From [Actinomadura] parvosata subsp. kistnae (GTDB lineage Bacteria > Actinomycetota > Actinomycetes > Streptosporangiales > Streptosporangiaceae), in NCBI RefSeq assembly GCF_900323885.1, contig NZ_OOHJ01000005.1:372001-436000 (forward strand): DNA of 64,000 nucleotides. The letters are read 5' to 3'. Each line of letters begins with the position of its first letter. The first letter of the stretch is position 1. Positions 1-9,624 of the stretch are shown one piece after another. A program made the position numbers and the translations under genes. The notes beneath the pieces were generated by a model, which saw only the letters and a list, made by a program, of their open reading frames with translations, ran no database searches and had not been told where the DNA came from.

Positions 1-307
1 GGTTCATGTGCCCGTGGTCGTCGCGCGAGTGGTAGCCGCGCTCGGCCGAGAAGGTCGGGCCGCCCCAGAAGTTCTGGCCCGACAGGTGCGCCCACGTCAT
101 CTGCAGGCCCTTGTGCCAGCGGTGGTCGTGCGGCCGGTAGCTCGACATGGGCGCGCCGGACAGGCTGCGGATCGGGTGCAGGTAGGGCTTGGGCGACTCG
201 GAGTCCGGGGCGTCCGGGTGGTGGACGTACTCCGCGATGTCCACGTCTCCGGCGGTGATGATCACGGACTTGCCCGCGTCGCGGACGCTGAGCCGGGGGT
301 CAGGCAT
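1..307 (-). CDS. PmoA-like (DUF6807 family) protein, N-terminal part only
   Basis: Only the first 102 codons are inside the window; the gene runs off the left edge. The readable N-terminus has early beta-strand-like sequence followed by a His-rich stretch (SYRPHDHRWHKGLQMTWAH) and later HSRDDHGHMN. This pattern fits the PmoA/DUF6807 family, proteins usually found beside Gfo/Idh/MocA oxidoreductases in carbohydrate loci; their biochemical role is unsettled. The ATG at 307 overlaps the end of the upstream oxidoreductase by 8 bases, so the two are probably translationally coupled and share the promoter upstream of 1436. Family assignment rests on motif memory and neighbourhood, not on a search. 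Confidence 0.7.
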   Translation of the reverse strand, partial: MPDPRLSVRDAGKSVIITAGDVDIAEYVHHPDAPDSESPKPYLHPIRSLSGAPMSSYRPHDHRWHKGLQMTWAHLSGQNFWGGPTFSAERGYHSRDDHGHMN

Positions 308-1436
308 GGGTGCTCTCCTTGGACGGGCGCAGGCGGGCGGCGGCGGCCTGCGGGTCGCCGCCGTTCAGCGCGTGGTAGAAGGGGTTGGCGGGGACGAGCT
401 CGGCCCGGGAGACCGGGCGGCCGGTGAGCGCCGACTGGTACATGCCGGTGATCAGCTCCATGACGCGCCGGCCGTCGGCGCCGCCGGCCTGGGGCCGCTC
501 GCCGGCCCTCATGGCGGCCAGCAGGGCGGCGAGCTGGGCGCGGTGCGAGCTGGGCGTGTTCTCCTCCGGCGCCCAGCCGGCGATGCGGTCCTGGTCGGTG
601 ACGTGCGGGGCGGGCGTCCAGCGCCAGTTGCCGTTGTCGTAGCCGTACAGGTGCTCGACCTCCACCGTGGCGTCGGCGAAGTCGAAGCGCAGGTAGCTCG
701 TCTCGCGCGGGGACAGGACGCTGTTGACGACCGAGGCGACCGCGCCCGACGCGAAGCGGACGATCGCGAACGAGACGTCCTCCGTCTCGACCCGGCGGCC
801 GAGGGTGGCCGCTACGGCGTGCACCTCCTGCCAGTCGCCGAGCAGGCTCAGCATGAGGTCCATCTGGTGGATGCCGTGGCCCATGGTGGGGCCGCCGCCC
901 TCGGTCTCCCACTTGCCGCGCCACGGCACCTCGAAGTAGTCGTGGCCGCGGTACCACAGCGTGTTGCACACGGCGACGAGCGGCGCGCCCAATGCGCCGT
1001 CGTCGATGTGCCGCCGCAGCCTCTGTGCCGCGCTGCCGAAGCGGTGCTGGAAGACGTAGCTCGCGTACGGGCCGCCGTCCCGCTCGTGGGCGGTGATCTC
1101 GTCGTACTCGGCCAGCGACAGCGTGGGCGGCTTCTCGCACCACACCCACGCGCCCGCGTCCAGGCTCGCCGTGACCGCCTCGCGGTGCGCGACCGGCGGC
1201 GTGGCGACCACCACCAGGTCGGGGCGGTGCGCGGCCAGCATCTCGCCGGGGTCGGTGTGGCGGCCGGGGACGCCGAAGGCGTCGGCGACCTCGCGGGTAC
1301 GGGCGGGGTCGACGTCGCACACGGCGACGATCTCCACCTCGTCGCCGGCGGCGGCCAGCGCGGGAAGGTGACAGGCTTTCGCGATGCCCCCGGCGCCGAT
1401 GACGGCGACCCGGATCGGGGGCGAGGACGCAGGCAT
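300..1436 (-). CDS. Gfo/Idh/MocA family NAD(P)-dependent oxidoreductase
   Basis: 378 residues, normal family length. The N-terminal Rossmann fold begins at residue 8 with VAVIGAGGIAKACHLPAL (GxGxxA nucleotide-binding loop); the family Glu-Lys-Pro motif appears as WCEKPPTLS near residue 100. The C-terminal substrate domain contains GHGIHQMDLMLSLLGDW, the usual catalytic His region. These enzymes oxidise or reduce sugars and polyols; the actual substrate cannot be read from the sequence. No signal peptide, so cytoplasmic. The ATG at 1436 follows an AAGGAG ribosome site. It forms an operon with the PmoA-like gene and is preceded by a perfect 16-bp palindrome (1475-1490), a likely operator. Confidence 0.9.
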   Translation of the reverse strand: MPASSPPIRVAVIGAGGIAKACHLPALAAAGDEVEIVAVCDVDPARTREVADAFGVPGRHTDPGEMLAAHRPDLVVVATPPVAHREAVTASLDAGAWVWCEKPPTLSLAEYDEITAHERDGGPYASYVFQHRFGSAAQRLRRHIDDGALGAPLVAVCNTLWYRGHDYFEVPWRGKWETEGGGPTMGHGIHQMDLMLSLLGDWQEVHAVAATLGRRVETEDVSFAIVRFASGAVASVVNSVLSPRETSYLRFDFADATVEVEHLYGYDNGNWRWTPAPHVTDQDRIAGWAPEENTPSSHRAQLAALLAAMRAGERPQAGGADGRRVMELITGMYQSALTGRPVSRAELVPANPFYHALNGGDPQAAAARLRPSKESTHA

Positions 1437-1474
1437 GCGTAACTCCTTCGGACGACACCCCTGGGCCGGCCCAG

Positions 1475-1490
1475 AAGTGATCGATCACTT
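1475..1490. promoter_or_regulatory. 16-bp perfect palindrome, putative operator
   Basis: AAGTGATCGATCACTT reads the same on both strands. It lies 39 bp upstream of the oxidoreductase start (1436) and downstream of the LacI gene end (1551), so it is placed to control the oxidoreductase/PmoA operon. Its sequence differs from the TGTTAGCGCTAACA palindromes near the CAZyme operons, suggesting a different repressor. The binding protein is unknown. Confidence 0.5.
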
Positions 1491-1550
1491 TTGCCTGGTC
1501 AACCTATGTCGATCAGCCCGCGAGGGTCAACCCCCCGGACGGAGCGGAGG

Positions 1551-2567
1551 TCAGGAGAGAGGGGGAGGGGCGGTGCTGTCGCGGACGACCAGCTCCGTGG
1601 CCAGCTCGATGCGGCTCTGCGCGAGCTCCTCGCCGTTGGCGAGCTGGAGCAGCATCCGGGTGGCCGCGGCGGCCATCTGGCTGAGCGGCTGGCGGACGGT
1701 GGTCAGCGGCGGGATGGCCCACCGCATCGAGGGGAGGTCGTCGAAGCCGACCACGCTCAGGTCGTCCGGAATGCGCAGCCCGAGCCGGTGGGCGGCGTGG
1801 TAGACGCCGATCGCCTGGCCGTCGTTGGTGGCGAAGATCGCGGTGGGGCGGTCGGGCAGGCACAACATCCGGTGCGCCGCGGCCAGGCCGCCCTCGATCA
1901 GGAAGTCGCCCCGGCCGATCAGCTCCGGGTCGGCGGGCACGCCGGCCATGTCGAGGGCGGTGCGGTAGCCGTCGAGCCGGGCCCGGCTGGACAGCGCGGA
2001 GTCGGGCCCCGTGATGATCGCGATGCGGCGGTGCCCCAGCTCCAGCAGGTGCCGGGTGGCGGTGAGCCCGCCGTTCCAGTTGCCCGCGCCGACCGAGGGG
2101 ACGTTCTTGCCGGGGGCGTCGGCCGGGTCGAGCAGCACCAGCGGGATCTCGCGGCGGGTCAGCTGCTCGTGCTGCGTCTCCGTCAGGCCGGAGAACACGG
2201 CGATCACGCCGCTCGGGCGGCGCCGCAGCACGCCGTCGATCCAGGCGTCGGCGGCGTTGTGGTCGCGGTGCAGGTCGGAGATGCCCACGGTGAGGTCGTG
2301 CTCGCGGGCGACCTGGGCGACGCCCTTGGTGATCTCGACGGGGTAGTCGCCTTCGAGGGCGTGGAAGACCAGCTCGACCAGGGCGGTCGGGGTGGAGCGG
2401 CGGCGCTGGCGGCGGTAGCCGTGCAGGCGGATCAGCTCCTCCACGGCGGCGCGGGTCTCGGAGGAGACCTCGGAGCGGCCGTTCACGACCTTGGAGACCG
2501 TCGCGGTGGACACGCCGGCCAGCTCGGCGAGCTGGGCGATGGTGAGAGGGGACGACTCCGTGGTCAT
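1551..2567 (-). CDS. LacI family transcriptional regulator
   Basis: 338 residues, full family length. The helix-turn-helix occupies residues 8-30 (IAQLAELAGVSTATVSKVVN), followed by a hinge and a periplasmic-binding-protein-like effector domain with the conserved GHRRIAIITG and VVGFDDLP motifs. LacI proteins are usually sugar-responsive repressors. It lies between an oxidoreductase operon and the GH127-GH43-GH62 operon, all on the same strand. A good candidate for the protein that reads the TGTTAGCGCTAACA palindromes at 9022 and 23778; this is inference. A TAGACT hexamer ends 6 bases before the ATG and no ribosome site is visible, so the mRNA may be leaderless. Confidence 0.93.
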   Translation of the reverse strand: MTTESSPLTIAQLAELAGVSTATVSKVVNGRSEVSSETRAAVEELIRLHGYRRQRRRSTPTALVELVFHALEGDYPVEITKGVAQVAREHDLTVGISDLHRDHNAADAWIDGVLRRRPSGVIAVFSGLTETQHEQLTRREIPLVLLDPADAPGKNVPSVGAGNWNGGLTATRHLLELGHRRIAIITGPDSALSSRARLDGYRTALDMAGVPADPELIGRGDFLIEGGLAAAHRMLCLPDRPTAIFATNDGQAIGVYHAAHRLGLRIPDDLSVVGFDDLPSMRWAIPPLTTVRQPLSQMAAAATRMLLQLANGEELAQSRIELATELVVRDSTAPPPLS

Positions 2568-2648
2568 GGCGGCAGTCTAGCCAGGGAGCCCCGCGGGCGG
2601 GCGGCCCCGCAGCACCAAGATCGGATTTTTCGCCCCATGGACGGCGAG

Positions 2649-2686
2649 AGCCCTGGACACGTCCCCAGCCGGCCGTGTCCAGGGCT
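2649..2686 (-). terminator. Hairpin terminator of the GH127-GH43-GH62 operon
   Basis: A 13-bp perfect inverted repeat (2649-2661 with 2674-2686, 12-base loop) sits just past the GH62 stop codon. There is no T-run, which is common in high-GC actinomycetes. It separates the CAZyme operon from the LacI gene transcribed in the same direction. Confidence 0.75.
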
Positions 2687-2695
2687 GTCATGCCG

Positions 2696-4153
2696 TCAGC
2701 GCTGCAGGGTCAGCAGGCCCGGCCGGTAGGGCAGCAGGCCGTAGTCGCCGCCCGAGCTGGGGCTGCGCCCCTGGTAGAGGAGCTGCAGGTTGCAGGGGTC
2801 GACGGTGAAGGTCTGGTCGGCGCTGGTGCGGATCAGCTCACCGTGGCTGATGTCGTTGGTCCACGTGGCGCCGCTGTTGGCCTTGCCGGCGAACGGGTTG
2901 CTCTCGGTCGCGGCCTGCGGGGTCCACGAGCCGTTCAGGCTGGTGGCCGTGAACGAGCGGAAGTAGCGGCCCTGCGCGCCGATCGCCTCGACGAGCATGA
3001 GGTACTTGTTCTGGTCCTTGAGCTTGTAGACCTGAACGGCCTCGAACAGGTTGTTCGTCGAGTCGCTCATGATCACCGTGGACGTCGAGCCGAAGCTGCC
3101 GGGGAAGTTCCCGATCGGCATGCTGGCCCGGTAGATCTTGCCGTTGTCCCCGGCGAAGAACAGGTACATGTTCGTGCCGTCACCGATGACGGTCTGGTCG
3201 ATGGGGCCCGTCCCCGAGCCGGAGATGCTGCCGGAGAACAGCGTCTGCTGCGCCGACCAGCCGTTCGGGTTGGTCGGGTCGGTCGAGGTCCGGTACGAGA
3301 ACGCGGTCCCGCCCCACTGGTAGGCCAGCACCCAGATGTTCTTCGGCGCGAAGTAGAACAGCGTGGGCGCGACCGTGGAGTTGGTCATGGCGTTCTGGCT
3401 CGCCGTGGCCATCTCCGACCAGTTGGTGAAGGGGCTGAAGTTCATGGAGCCCCACCGGGTGCCGGTGTCGTGCGTCGTGGCGTAGACGAGGTGCTTGCCG
3501 TTGTAGGGGGCCACGGTGAAGTCCTTGAGCGAGACCCAGCCCGCCTTCGGGGTGGCCAGGGGCCCGGTCGAGGTCCAGCGATAGGACGAGGGCAGGTCGC
3601 ACTGGCCGGGGTTGCCGGTGCCGCCGTCCACCTTGACGAGCTGCCACTGCTGGTTGGTGCCGCCCCAGTCGTCGTACTGGACGATGTTGCCGCCGTCGGC
3701 GGTCGAGGCGCCCTGCACCTCCAGCGCCTTGTTGCTGTTGCGGTTGATGAAGCGCACGTAGCCGTCGGAGCTGTCGGCCAGCCGCCACTGCTGGTTGGTG
3801 CCGTTCAGGTCGGACCACTGGACGATGGAGCCGCCGTTGGCGGTGGAGAAGTTGTAGACGTCCAGGACCTTGCTGGACAGGCGGGACTTGATCCGGTAGT
3901 AGCCGCCGCCGGAGTCGACGAACTGCCACTGCTGCTGGTTGCCGTTGTTGCGGGTCCACTGCGTGATGCGGGCCCCGTCGTTGGTCGCCAGGTTGTAGAC
4001 GTCCAGGGCCTTGCCGCTGTTGCGGTTGACCAGGACGTACCAGGCGGTGGTGTCCACGGTGGCCGCGTTCGCCGGCTGCGTCTGCAGGCCGATGAACAGG
4101 CTCGCCAGTAAGGTGGCCACCGTCGCGAGGACGGTCAGGGATCTGGATCTCAC
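2696..4153 (-). CDS. Secreted GH62 alpha-L-arabinofuranosidase with N-terminal CBM13
   Basis: 485 residues, GTG start. Order: Sec signal peptide 1-30 (cut after QPANA), ricin-type beta-trefoil 36-175 with three NQQW repeats, short linker, GH62 five-bladed propeller 184-485. GH62 enzymes remove arabinose side chains from arabinoxylan and arabinan. Expected catalytic residues are visible: Asp211 in LKDFTVAP (base), Asp319 in GPIDQTVI, and Glu371 in [11 protein letters not shown] (acid). It is the last gene of the GH127-GH43-GH62 operon, 16 bp after the GH43 stop. Its trefoil is almost the same as those of the neighbouring GH43 and GH30 enzymes. Confident family call; preferred substrate is inferred. 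Confidence 0.95.
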   Translation of the reverse strand: MRSRSLTVLATVATLLASLFIGLQTQPANAATVDTTAWYVLVNRNSGKALDVYNLATNDGARITQWTRNNGNQQQWQFVDSGGGYYRIKSRLSSKVLDVYNFSTANGGSIVQWSDLNGTNQQWRLADSSDGYVRFINRNSNKALEVQGASTADGGNIVQYDDWGGTNQQWQLVKVDGGTGNPGQCDLPSSYRWTSTGPLATPKAGWVSLKDFTVAPYNGKHLVYATTHDTGTRWGSMNFSPFTNWSEMATASQNAMTNSTVAPTLFYFAPKNIWVLAYQWGGTAFSYRTSTDPTNPNGWSAQQTLFSGSISGSGTGPIDQTVIGDGTNMYLFFAGDNGKIYRASMPIGNFPGSFGSTSTVIMSDSTNNLFEAVQVYKLKDQNKYLMLVEAIGAQGRYFRSFTATSLNGSWTPQAATESNPFAGKANSGATWTNDISHGELIRTSADQTFTVDPCNLQLLYQGRSPSSGGDYGLLPYRPGLLTLQR

Positions 4154-4169
4154 GTGTGTGCCTTTCCTG

Positions 4170-6197
4170 TCAGGGGGTGGTGAGGTCGAAGCGGCGCACG
4201 GTCACCGCTCCGCCGAGGGACTGGGTGGCGTAGTTGAAGATGCCGAAGCGGTAACCCATGAAGAACTGCCAGGCGTTGTTCAGCGTGAACGCCGGGCCGA
4301 GACTGACGAACGTGGTGCCGTCGGTGCTGTAGGAGAAGCGGGCCGTTCTGCCGGAGCCGGGCCGGATGTCGGCGTTGACCCGCAACCAGATGCGGCCGCC
4401 CGAGATGTTCGCGCCCGCCGCCTCGGTGCCGGTGCCGGTGGTCTGCCACGAGCCGTTCATGGTCAGGCCGTTGGTCATCACCACCCGGTTGACGCCGTTG
4501 TCGCGCTTGACGCCGATCCAGGCCGACTGGTCGCGCAGCATCGCCAGGCCGGCGCGGTCGCCGTTGGCCATCTGCGAGTAGTCGAGCTCGATCGTCGCCG
4601 TGGACGACGGGCCCTGGATGCGGTGGGTGAGCGTGTTGCGGGCGTTGTAGAGGTCGTTGGTGACGGTCGCGGTCTGCAGGCGCAGGCCGTTGCCGGTGGA
4701 GTAGCGGCTGGTGTCGGGGTTGTGGTTCCACTCCCAGCGGTGGCCGAGCGTGGGCGAGGTGAACGTGTCCGGGCCGATCATGGACGCGACGGTCTTGCTG
4801 GTCTGGATGTTCGGCTTCGGGTACGTGGCGCCCCAGCCGCCGTTCACGGTCTGGATCGTCGGCCAGTCGCCGGACCACGTGATCGGCGCGAGCGCCGGCA
4901 CCCGGCCGCCGGGATAGGCGTCGACGAACGACATGTAGTACCAGTCGCCGCCCTGCGTCTGGACGAGGCCGCCCTGGTGCGGCACGCCGCCGCCGGAGAT
5001 GGGGCCCGGCATGTTCAGCAGGACCTGCCGCATCTCGTACGGGCCCCACGGAGAGGTGGAGCGCAGCACGTACTGGCCGTTGGCGGGGCGGGTCAGCCAG
5101 ATGTAGTAGTAGCCGTTCCGCTTGTAGAAGCGGGCGCCCTCCAGGGTGCCGACGCTGCTCGGCGTCTGGAACACCTGCTGGCTGCGCACCTGGCTGAGCC
5201 CGTCGGCCGAGAGCTGGGCGACGCTGATCGTGGTGTTGCCGTAGGCGACGTACATGGTGTCGTCGGTGTCGACCAGCAGGCCGGCGTCGTAGTAGCAGTT
5301 GTTGATCTGCGAGCGCTTGGTCCACGTGCCGTCCACGGCGGACGCCGTATAGACATAGGTCCGGTTGAACTCGACGCAGCCGATCCAGTAGTAGGTGCTG
5401 TTGCTGGGCCGGTAGTTCAGGGTCGAGGCCCAGATGCCCTTCACGTACGCCCGGCCGCCGTTGAGGTCGTAGGCGCTGGAGCCGAAGTCGAGCCTCGGCA
5501 CCGAGTGGCCGGCGTACTCCCAGTCGACCAGGTTGTACGAGCGCAGGATCGGCGCGCCCGGCGAGTAGTGCATCGTCGAGGCCGAGTAGTAGTAGGCGTC
5601 GCCGACGCGGATGATGTCGCCGTCGGCGAAGTCCTGCCAGACGACCGGGTTGTTGTAGGTGCCGCCGCCGGGATCGGGGTTGCCGCCGCCCATGGGCACG
5701 AGCTGCCACTGCTGGTTGGCGCCGCCCCAGTCGTCGTACTGGACGATGTTGCCGCCGTCGGCGGTGGAGGCGTTCTGCACTTCGAGAGCCTTGTTGCTGT
5801 TGCGGTTGATCAGGCGGACGTGGCCGTCGGGGGAGTCGGCCAGCCGCCACTGCTGGTTGGTGCCGTTGTGGTCGCTCCACTGGACGACGCTCGCGCCGTT
5901 CGCCGTGGAGGCGCCGGAGACGTCCAGCACCTTGCCCGACAGGCGGGACTTGATCCGGTAGTAGCCGCCGCCGGAGTCGACGAACTGCCACTGCTGCTGG
6001 TCGCCGTTGTTGCGGGTCCACTGCGTGATGCGGGCGCCGTCGGCGGTGGACAGGTTGTAGACGTCCAGGGCCTTGCCGCTGTTGCGGTTGACCAGCACGT
6101 ACCAGGCGTTCGGGTCGACCGTCGCCGCCGACGCCTGGGGCACGGGTAACAGGCCCAGGAGAAGCAGTGTCGAGAGCAGCGCGAGCACGCGTCTCAC
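4170..6197 (-). CDS. Secreted GH43 beta-xylosidase/arabinofuranosidase with N-terminal CBM13
   Basis: 675 residues from a GTG start whose codon overlaps the TGA of the upstream GH127 gene (GTGA), so the longer upstream reading frame is not used. Signal peptide 1-24 (ends PQASA), ricin-type trefoil about 28-165, Gly/Pro linker, GH43 five-bladed propeller about 180-475, and a C-terminal concanavalin-like beta-sandwich to 675, an arrangement common in xylan-active GH43 enzymes. Visible catalytic features: ADGDIIRV (base Asp), [11 protein letters not shown] (pKa-setting Asp) and [15 protein letters not shown] (acid Glu). Middle gene of an operon of arabinoxylan-debranching enzymes. Exact specificity (xylosidase or arabinofuranosidase) cannot be decided from sequence. 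Confidence 0.92.
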   Translation of the reverse strand: MRRVLALLSTLLLLGLLPVPQASAATVDPNAWYVLVNRNSGKALDVYNLSTADGARITQWTRNNGDQQQWQFVDSGGGYYRIKSRLSGKVLDVSGASTANGASVVQWSDHNGTNQQWRLADSPDGHVRLINRNSNKALEVQNASTADGGNIVQYDDWGGANQQWQLVPMGGGNPDPGGGTYNNPVVWQDFADGDIIRVGDAYYYSASTMHYSPGAPILRSYNLVDWEYAGHSVPRLDFGSSAYDLNGGRAYVKGIWASTLNYRPSNSTYYWIGCVEFNRTYVYTASAVDGTWTKRSQINNCYYDAGLLVDTDDTMYVAYGNTTISVAQLSADGLSQVRSQQVFQTPSSVGTLEGARFYKRNGYYYIWLTRPANGQYVLRSTSPWGPYEMRQVLLNMPGPISGGGVPHQGGLVQTQGGDWYYMSFVDAYPGGRVPALAPITWSGDWPTIQTVNGGWGATYPKPNIQTSKTVASMIGPDTFTSPTLGHRWEWNHNPDTSRYSTGNGLRLQTATVTNDLYNARNTLTHRIQGPSSTATIELDYSQMANGDRAGLAMLRDQSAWIGVKRDNGVNRVVMTNGLTMNGSWQTTGTGTEAAGANISGGRIWLRVNADIRPGSGRTARFSYSTDGTTFVSLGPAFTLNNAWQFFMGYRFGIFNYATQSLGGAVTVRRFDLTTP

Positions 6198-8935
6198 AGG
6201 AACCTCCAGAGGTTGTTGGTCGAGCCGTTGTCGTCGGCGAGCACCACCTGCGCGCCCTGCGACGTGCCGGCCAGGCCGAGGACCCGGCCGCCATTGGCGC
6301 ACTGGATGCGGAAGGTGAAGCCGGAGGTGTGGCGCAGCCGCCAGCGGTGGTCGGCGGTGCCGGTGTCGCCCCACTGCACGACGCGCGACCCGGCGGCGCT
6401 GGCCCCGCCCTCCACGCCCAGCACCTTCTGGCTGTGGGAGACGCGCAGCCGCAGGTAACCGCCGGTGTCGACGATCGCCGTCCACAGGTGGTCGGCGGTG
6501 CCGGTGTCGCCCCACTGCACGACGAGCGCGCCGTCGGCCGTCGACATGCCGGTGACGCCCAGCACCATGCCGGTGCCGACGTTCTGGACGCGCCGCGCGC
6601 CGTTCGGCACCAGCCGCCACTGGTTGTCGGCGCCGCCGTTGTCGGAGTCCTGGACGGCCTGCGCGCCGTTGGCCGTCGAGCCGTTCTGGATGCCGAGCAG
6701 CTTGGAGCTGTTGACGTTGCGGATCTTGACGGAGCCGTCGCCCACGTCGGTGATCGTCCAGCGGTGGTCGGCGGTGCCGTTGTCGCTCCACTGGAGCACC
6801 CGGGCGCCGTCGGCGGTGGACATGTTCTCGACGCCGAGCACCTTGCCGCTGTTAGCGTTGCGCAGGCGCACCGCGCTGCCGTCGGCGACCGGGATCCAGT
6901 CGTGGTCGGCGGTGCCGTTGTCGGTCCACTGCAGGGCCAGGCCGCCGTCGGCGGTGGACATGTTCTGGATGCCGAGCGCCAGCCCGCTGGCCGCGTTGAG
7001 CAGCCGGAAGCTCGCCGCGCCCGTCCCGCCCTGGCCGCCGGTGTTCCAGTAGACGACGTAGTTGTGGGCCGAGGCGTCGTAGAACGGGCCCAGGCCGACG
7101 CTCGCGCCGTTCGCGGTGGCGGTGAAGGCCAGCGACGACGTGCTGGTCCGGGTGATCGACGATGGCGTCAGCGACGGGGCCGACGACAGCGACGTATTGC
7201 CGTAGTCGCCCGACAGCACGACCGGGCCGTAGACGGCGGCGGCCAGCGCGGCGTTGTCGTTGGCGGCCTTCATCACCACCCGCATGGGCAGCCGCACGGT
7301 CACGGTGTCGCCCGAGGCCCACGTGCGGGTGAGGTCGGCGTAGGAGCCCGGGGTAGTGGCCACGTCCTGCTGGACCCCGTTGACGCTGATCGTCGCGTCC
7401 TGCGTCCAGGCCGGGATGCGGATCCGCATCGACCAGGAGCCGCTCACGTCCCCGGTGACCTGCAACGACGTGGTGTCGCTCACCGGGTAGGAGGTCGTCT
7501 GGGTGACGGTGATGCCGCGCTGGCTCCAGGTGAGCGTGGACGGCACGAACAGGTTCACGAACAGCGTGGTGCCGTTGTGGAAGTAGATCGAGTCCATCAG
7601 CTTGGTGTTGGTCTCGATGCCGGTGCCCTGGCAGCACCAGAAGGAGTTGTAGTCCGTGCTCCAGGTGCCGCCGCCCCAGGCCGGGCCGACGCCGCGGCGC
7701 CCGCCGGGGTTGAGCGGCGTGAAGTAGGTGACGTGCCCGTGCGCGTCGGCCGGGTTCTGCTGGCCGAGCAGGTGGTTGAGCAGCGCGTTCTCGTAGAAGT
7801 CGAAGTAGTCGGCCCGGTTCGGCGACAGCAGCCACAGCTCGCGGGTCAGCTTGAGCATGTTGTAGGTGTTGCAGGCCTCGCCGGTGTCCCTGCTCAGGTA
7901 GGCGGCGATCGCGTTGGGGGCGCGGAAGTGCTCGGCCTGGCTGTTGGAGCCGTTGACGTACGAGTGCGCGCCGACGGTGATCGACCAGGCGTTGGCGGCG
8001 ATGTCGCGGTAGCGGGTGGTGCCCGTCGCCTTGTACTCGCGGGCCGCGCCGATCCACTTGGGCACCTGCGTGTTGGCGTGCAGCCCGTTGAGCTGGTCCT
8101 GGCCGGCGGCCAGCGGGTTGAACACGGCCGCGTGGTCGAACCGCTGCGCCGTGGCCAGCCAGCGGGAGTCACCGGTCATCTGGTACAGGTCCGTCAGCAC
8201 GGCGTTCATGCCGCCGAACTCGGTGCCGAGCATGGCCTGCATCTGGCTGGAGCTCAGCCGCGACGTGCGCGTGTCCACCCAGCCGGCCAGGGCCAGCAGG
8301 ACGGTCCTGGCCTGGGTGTTGCCGGTCAGCCGCCACACGTCCAGGAGCCCCGCCAGGGTCTTGTGGATGCAGTAGTACGGCACGTTGCCGTTGCTCAGCG
8401 TGCGGTTCTCCAGGGCGGTGATGTCGGACTCGGGGAAGCCGGACAGGTAGCCCGCGGTGAAGCCGGCGGCGCCGTTGTTGGCCTGGCACTTCGCCAGCTC
8501 GGCGACCATGTAGGCGGCCTTGTCGCGGCAGGTGGTGTCGCCGAGCACGGCGTACGCCTGCGCCCACGCGGTCAGGAAGTGGCCCTGCATGTGGGAGCGG
8601 AACGGGAAACTGGGCGCGTCCCAGCCGCCGTTGGCCGTCGCGCCGCCGGTGGAGAGCCGGTGGTTGGCGCGGAAGACGTACAGCAGCCGGTCGACGTCGA
8701 CGAAGCGCAGGTAGCTGAGCGTGCGGTTCTGGTTGTCCAGCAGGCGGCCGGAGGTCAGCCGGACCTGGCCGAGGTCGAACTCGTAGGCCGAGACCCCGAT
8801 GTCGGGCCTGGCCCACGGCACCGCGGCCAGGGCGGGTGCGGCCAGGGCGGGTGCGGCGCCGGCCACTTCTCCGGCGACCGTGAGGGCGGCGGTCGCCCCC
8901 GCGGCCTGTAAGAGCCGGCGACGGCTCAAGGACAT
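6194..8935 (-). CDS. Secreted GH127 beta-L-arabinofuranosidase-like enzyme with ricin-type C-terminus
   Basis: 913 residues. A Tat signal peptide (SRRRLLQAAG, residues 4-13) suggests export in folded form. The catalytic region (about 40-640) is the DUF1680/GH127 fold. The zinc-thiolate site of the characterised bifidobacterial enzyme is conserved: Glu353 and Cys355 in GEACNTYNML, Cys434-Cys435 in FWCCQGTG. Residues about 640-913 hold six ricin-like repeats (LGxxNMSTADG ... DNGTADHxW), i.e. two beta-trefoils, a different subtype from the GH62/GH43 trefoils. First gene of the operon, with an AAGGAG ribosome site and a LacI-type palindrome at 9022-9035 upstream. Likely removes beta-L-arabinofuranose from plant glycans. 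Confidence 0.92.
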   Translation of the reverse strand: MSLSRRRLLQAAGATAALTVAGEVAGAAPALAAPALAAVPWARPDIGVSAYEFDLGQVRLTSGRLLDNQNRTLSYLRFVDVDRLLYVFRANHRLSTGGATANGGWDAPSFPFRSHMQGHFLTAWAQAYAVLGDTTCRDKAAYMVAELAKCQANNGAAGFTAGYLSGFPESDITALENRTLSNGNVPYYCIHKTLAGLLDVWRLTGNTQARTVLLALAGWVDTRTSRLSSSQMQAMLGTEFGGMNAVLTDLYQMTGDSRWLATAQRFDHAAVFNPLAAGQDQLNGLHANTQVPKWIGAAREYKATGTTRYRDIAANAWSITVGAHSYVNGSNSQAEHFRAPNAIAAYLSRDTGEACNTYNMLKLTRELWLLSPNRADYFDFYENALLNHLLGQQNPADAHGHVTYFTPLNPGGRRGVGPAWGGGTWSTDYNSFWCCQGTGIETNTKLMDSIYFHNGTTLFVNLFVPSTLTWSQRGITVTQTTSYPVSDTTSLQVTGDVSGSWSMRIRIPAWTQDATISVNGVQQDVATTPGSYADLTRTWASGDTVTVRLPMRVVMKAANDNAALAAAVYGPVVLSGDYGNTSLSSAPSLTPSSITRTSTSSLAFTATANGASVGLGPFYDASAHNYVVYWNTGGQGGTGAASFRLLNAASGLALGIQNMSTADGGLALQWTDNGTADHDWIPVADGSAVRLRNANSGKVLGVENMSTADGARVLQWSDNGTADHRWTITDVGDGSVKIRNVNSSKLLGIQNGSTANGAQAVQDSDNGGADNQWRLVPNGARRVQNVGTGMVLGVTGMSTADGALVVQWGDTGTADHLWTAIVDTGGYLRLRVSHSQKVLGVEGGASAAGSRVVQWGDTGTADHRWRLRHTSGFTFRIQCANGGRVLGLAGTSQGAQVVLADDNGSTNNLWRFL

Positions 8936-9021
8936 GGGAACTCCTTCGAGGTCGGGGCGCGGGCCCGGCCGCCGCCGGGCACGCGTTCACGAGGCCGGGC
9001 CTCGGATGGTCTGCGATGTGT

Positions 9022-9035
9022 TGTTAGCGCTAACA
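9022..9035. promoter_or_regulatory. LacI-type operator palindrome, copy 1
   Basis: TGTTAGCGCTAACA is a perfect 14-bp palindrome with a central CG, typical of LacI-family operators. It lies 87 bp upstream of the GH127 start on the minus strand. The identical sequence recurs at 23778-23791 before the CE1-GH43-GH27 operon, which argues for one regulator acting on both operons. Confidence 0.75.
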
Positions 9036-9210
9036 TCCGGTCCTGCGGACAGCCGTGCGGCCGACTCCCTTGTGCGTTGTCGCGGAGTACATCCGACGGC
9101 CCGCCCTCACGTCAACGAGGGGCACCCCTCGCCACGTGGGCGGTCGCCGCCGGAACGGCGTCCCGCCTGGAGTTTCACGCCTCCGGGAGATCACGCCGCA
9201 CTGCTGGTGA

Positions 9211-9227
9211 CTGTGAAAGTTTCACAG
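9211..9227. promoter_or_regulatory. Xylanase-type palindrome (GAAAGTTTC core)
   Basis: CTGTGAAAGTTTCACAG is a perfect 17-bp inverted repeat around a central G. Its core matches, from memory, the CGAAA(C/G)TTTCG palindrome reported in actinomycete xylanase promoters. Further GAAASTTTC copies lie upstream of the GH10 xylanase at 23553-23602. Confidence 0.6.
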
Positions 9228-9447
9228 AAGTTACTCGAAGGCAACAGGGTAAGTTGCGAAAGATCAGCGGTTAAGTTGCCGTCTCGGGAACGCGGTCATC
9301 CCGCGTGACAGGAGGGCTCCCTGCCCTGTGCTGGACCGATACCGCTCATCGATGGCCTGGGCGAGGGCCGGATCCGATCTTCGTTAAGTTTCTGGACCGG
9401 GCTCTGTTGACGAGCGGCAGTCAGAGCCTTACCTTCCTGCAAAGAGA

Positions 9448-9461
9448 TGTTAACGCGAACA
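9448..9461. promoter_or_regulatory. Degenerate LacI-type operator before GH30
   Basis: TGTTAACGCGAACA matches the perfect operator TGTTAGCGCTAACA at 12 of 14 positions and keeps both outer half-sites. It is 164 bp upstream of the GH30 start, so it may place the GH30-GH95 pair under the same repressor with weaker binding. Confidence 0.45.
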
Positions 9462-9624
9462 AACGGCCCGCGCTGCTAGCCGCCGCTCGCGCCAGGAAGC
9501 CGGCCCGCCAGGGCCGGCTGCTCACCCGCGCGCGCTCCGACGCCGCCGCCGACTCCCTCTCCCTGCCATGCCCGGACCGGCCCGCCCATCGGCGTGCCGC
9601 GCCCACCAGCCACTAGGAGGAGAC

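Larger units (their letters stand above)
8936..9624. other. Divergent control region between the GH127 and GH30 operons
   Basis: About 690 bp without a supportable gene. It is richer in A+T than its surroundings and holds three palindromic sites listed separately (9022-9035, 9211-9227, 9448-9461). Three TAAGTT elements lie at about 9250-9390. Small open frames here lack ribosome sites and known domains. I read it as two back-to-back promoters with several operators, controlling enzymes for the same substrate. Confidence 0.6.

Noticed and set aside
2675..6149. Long plus-strand frames with repeated [21 protein letters not shown] segments
   Set aside because: These are reverse-strand readings of the GH62/GH43 ricin repeats; the apparent repeat protein is an artefact of the real repeats on the other strand.
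4170..6791. GH43 starting about 200 codons further upstream
   Set aside because: That frame overlaps the end of the GH127 gene by 600 bp and has no signal peptide; GTG 6197 gives a normal secretion signal and a GTGA overlap.
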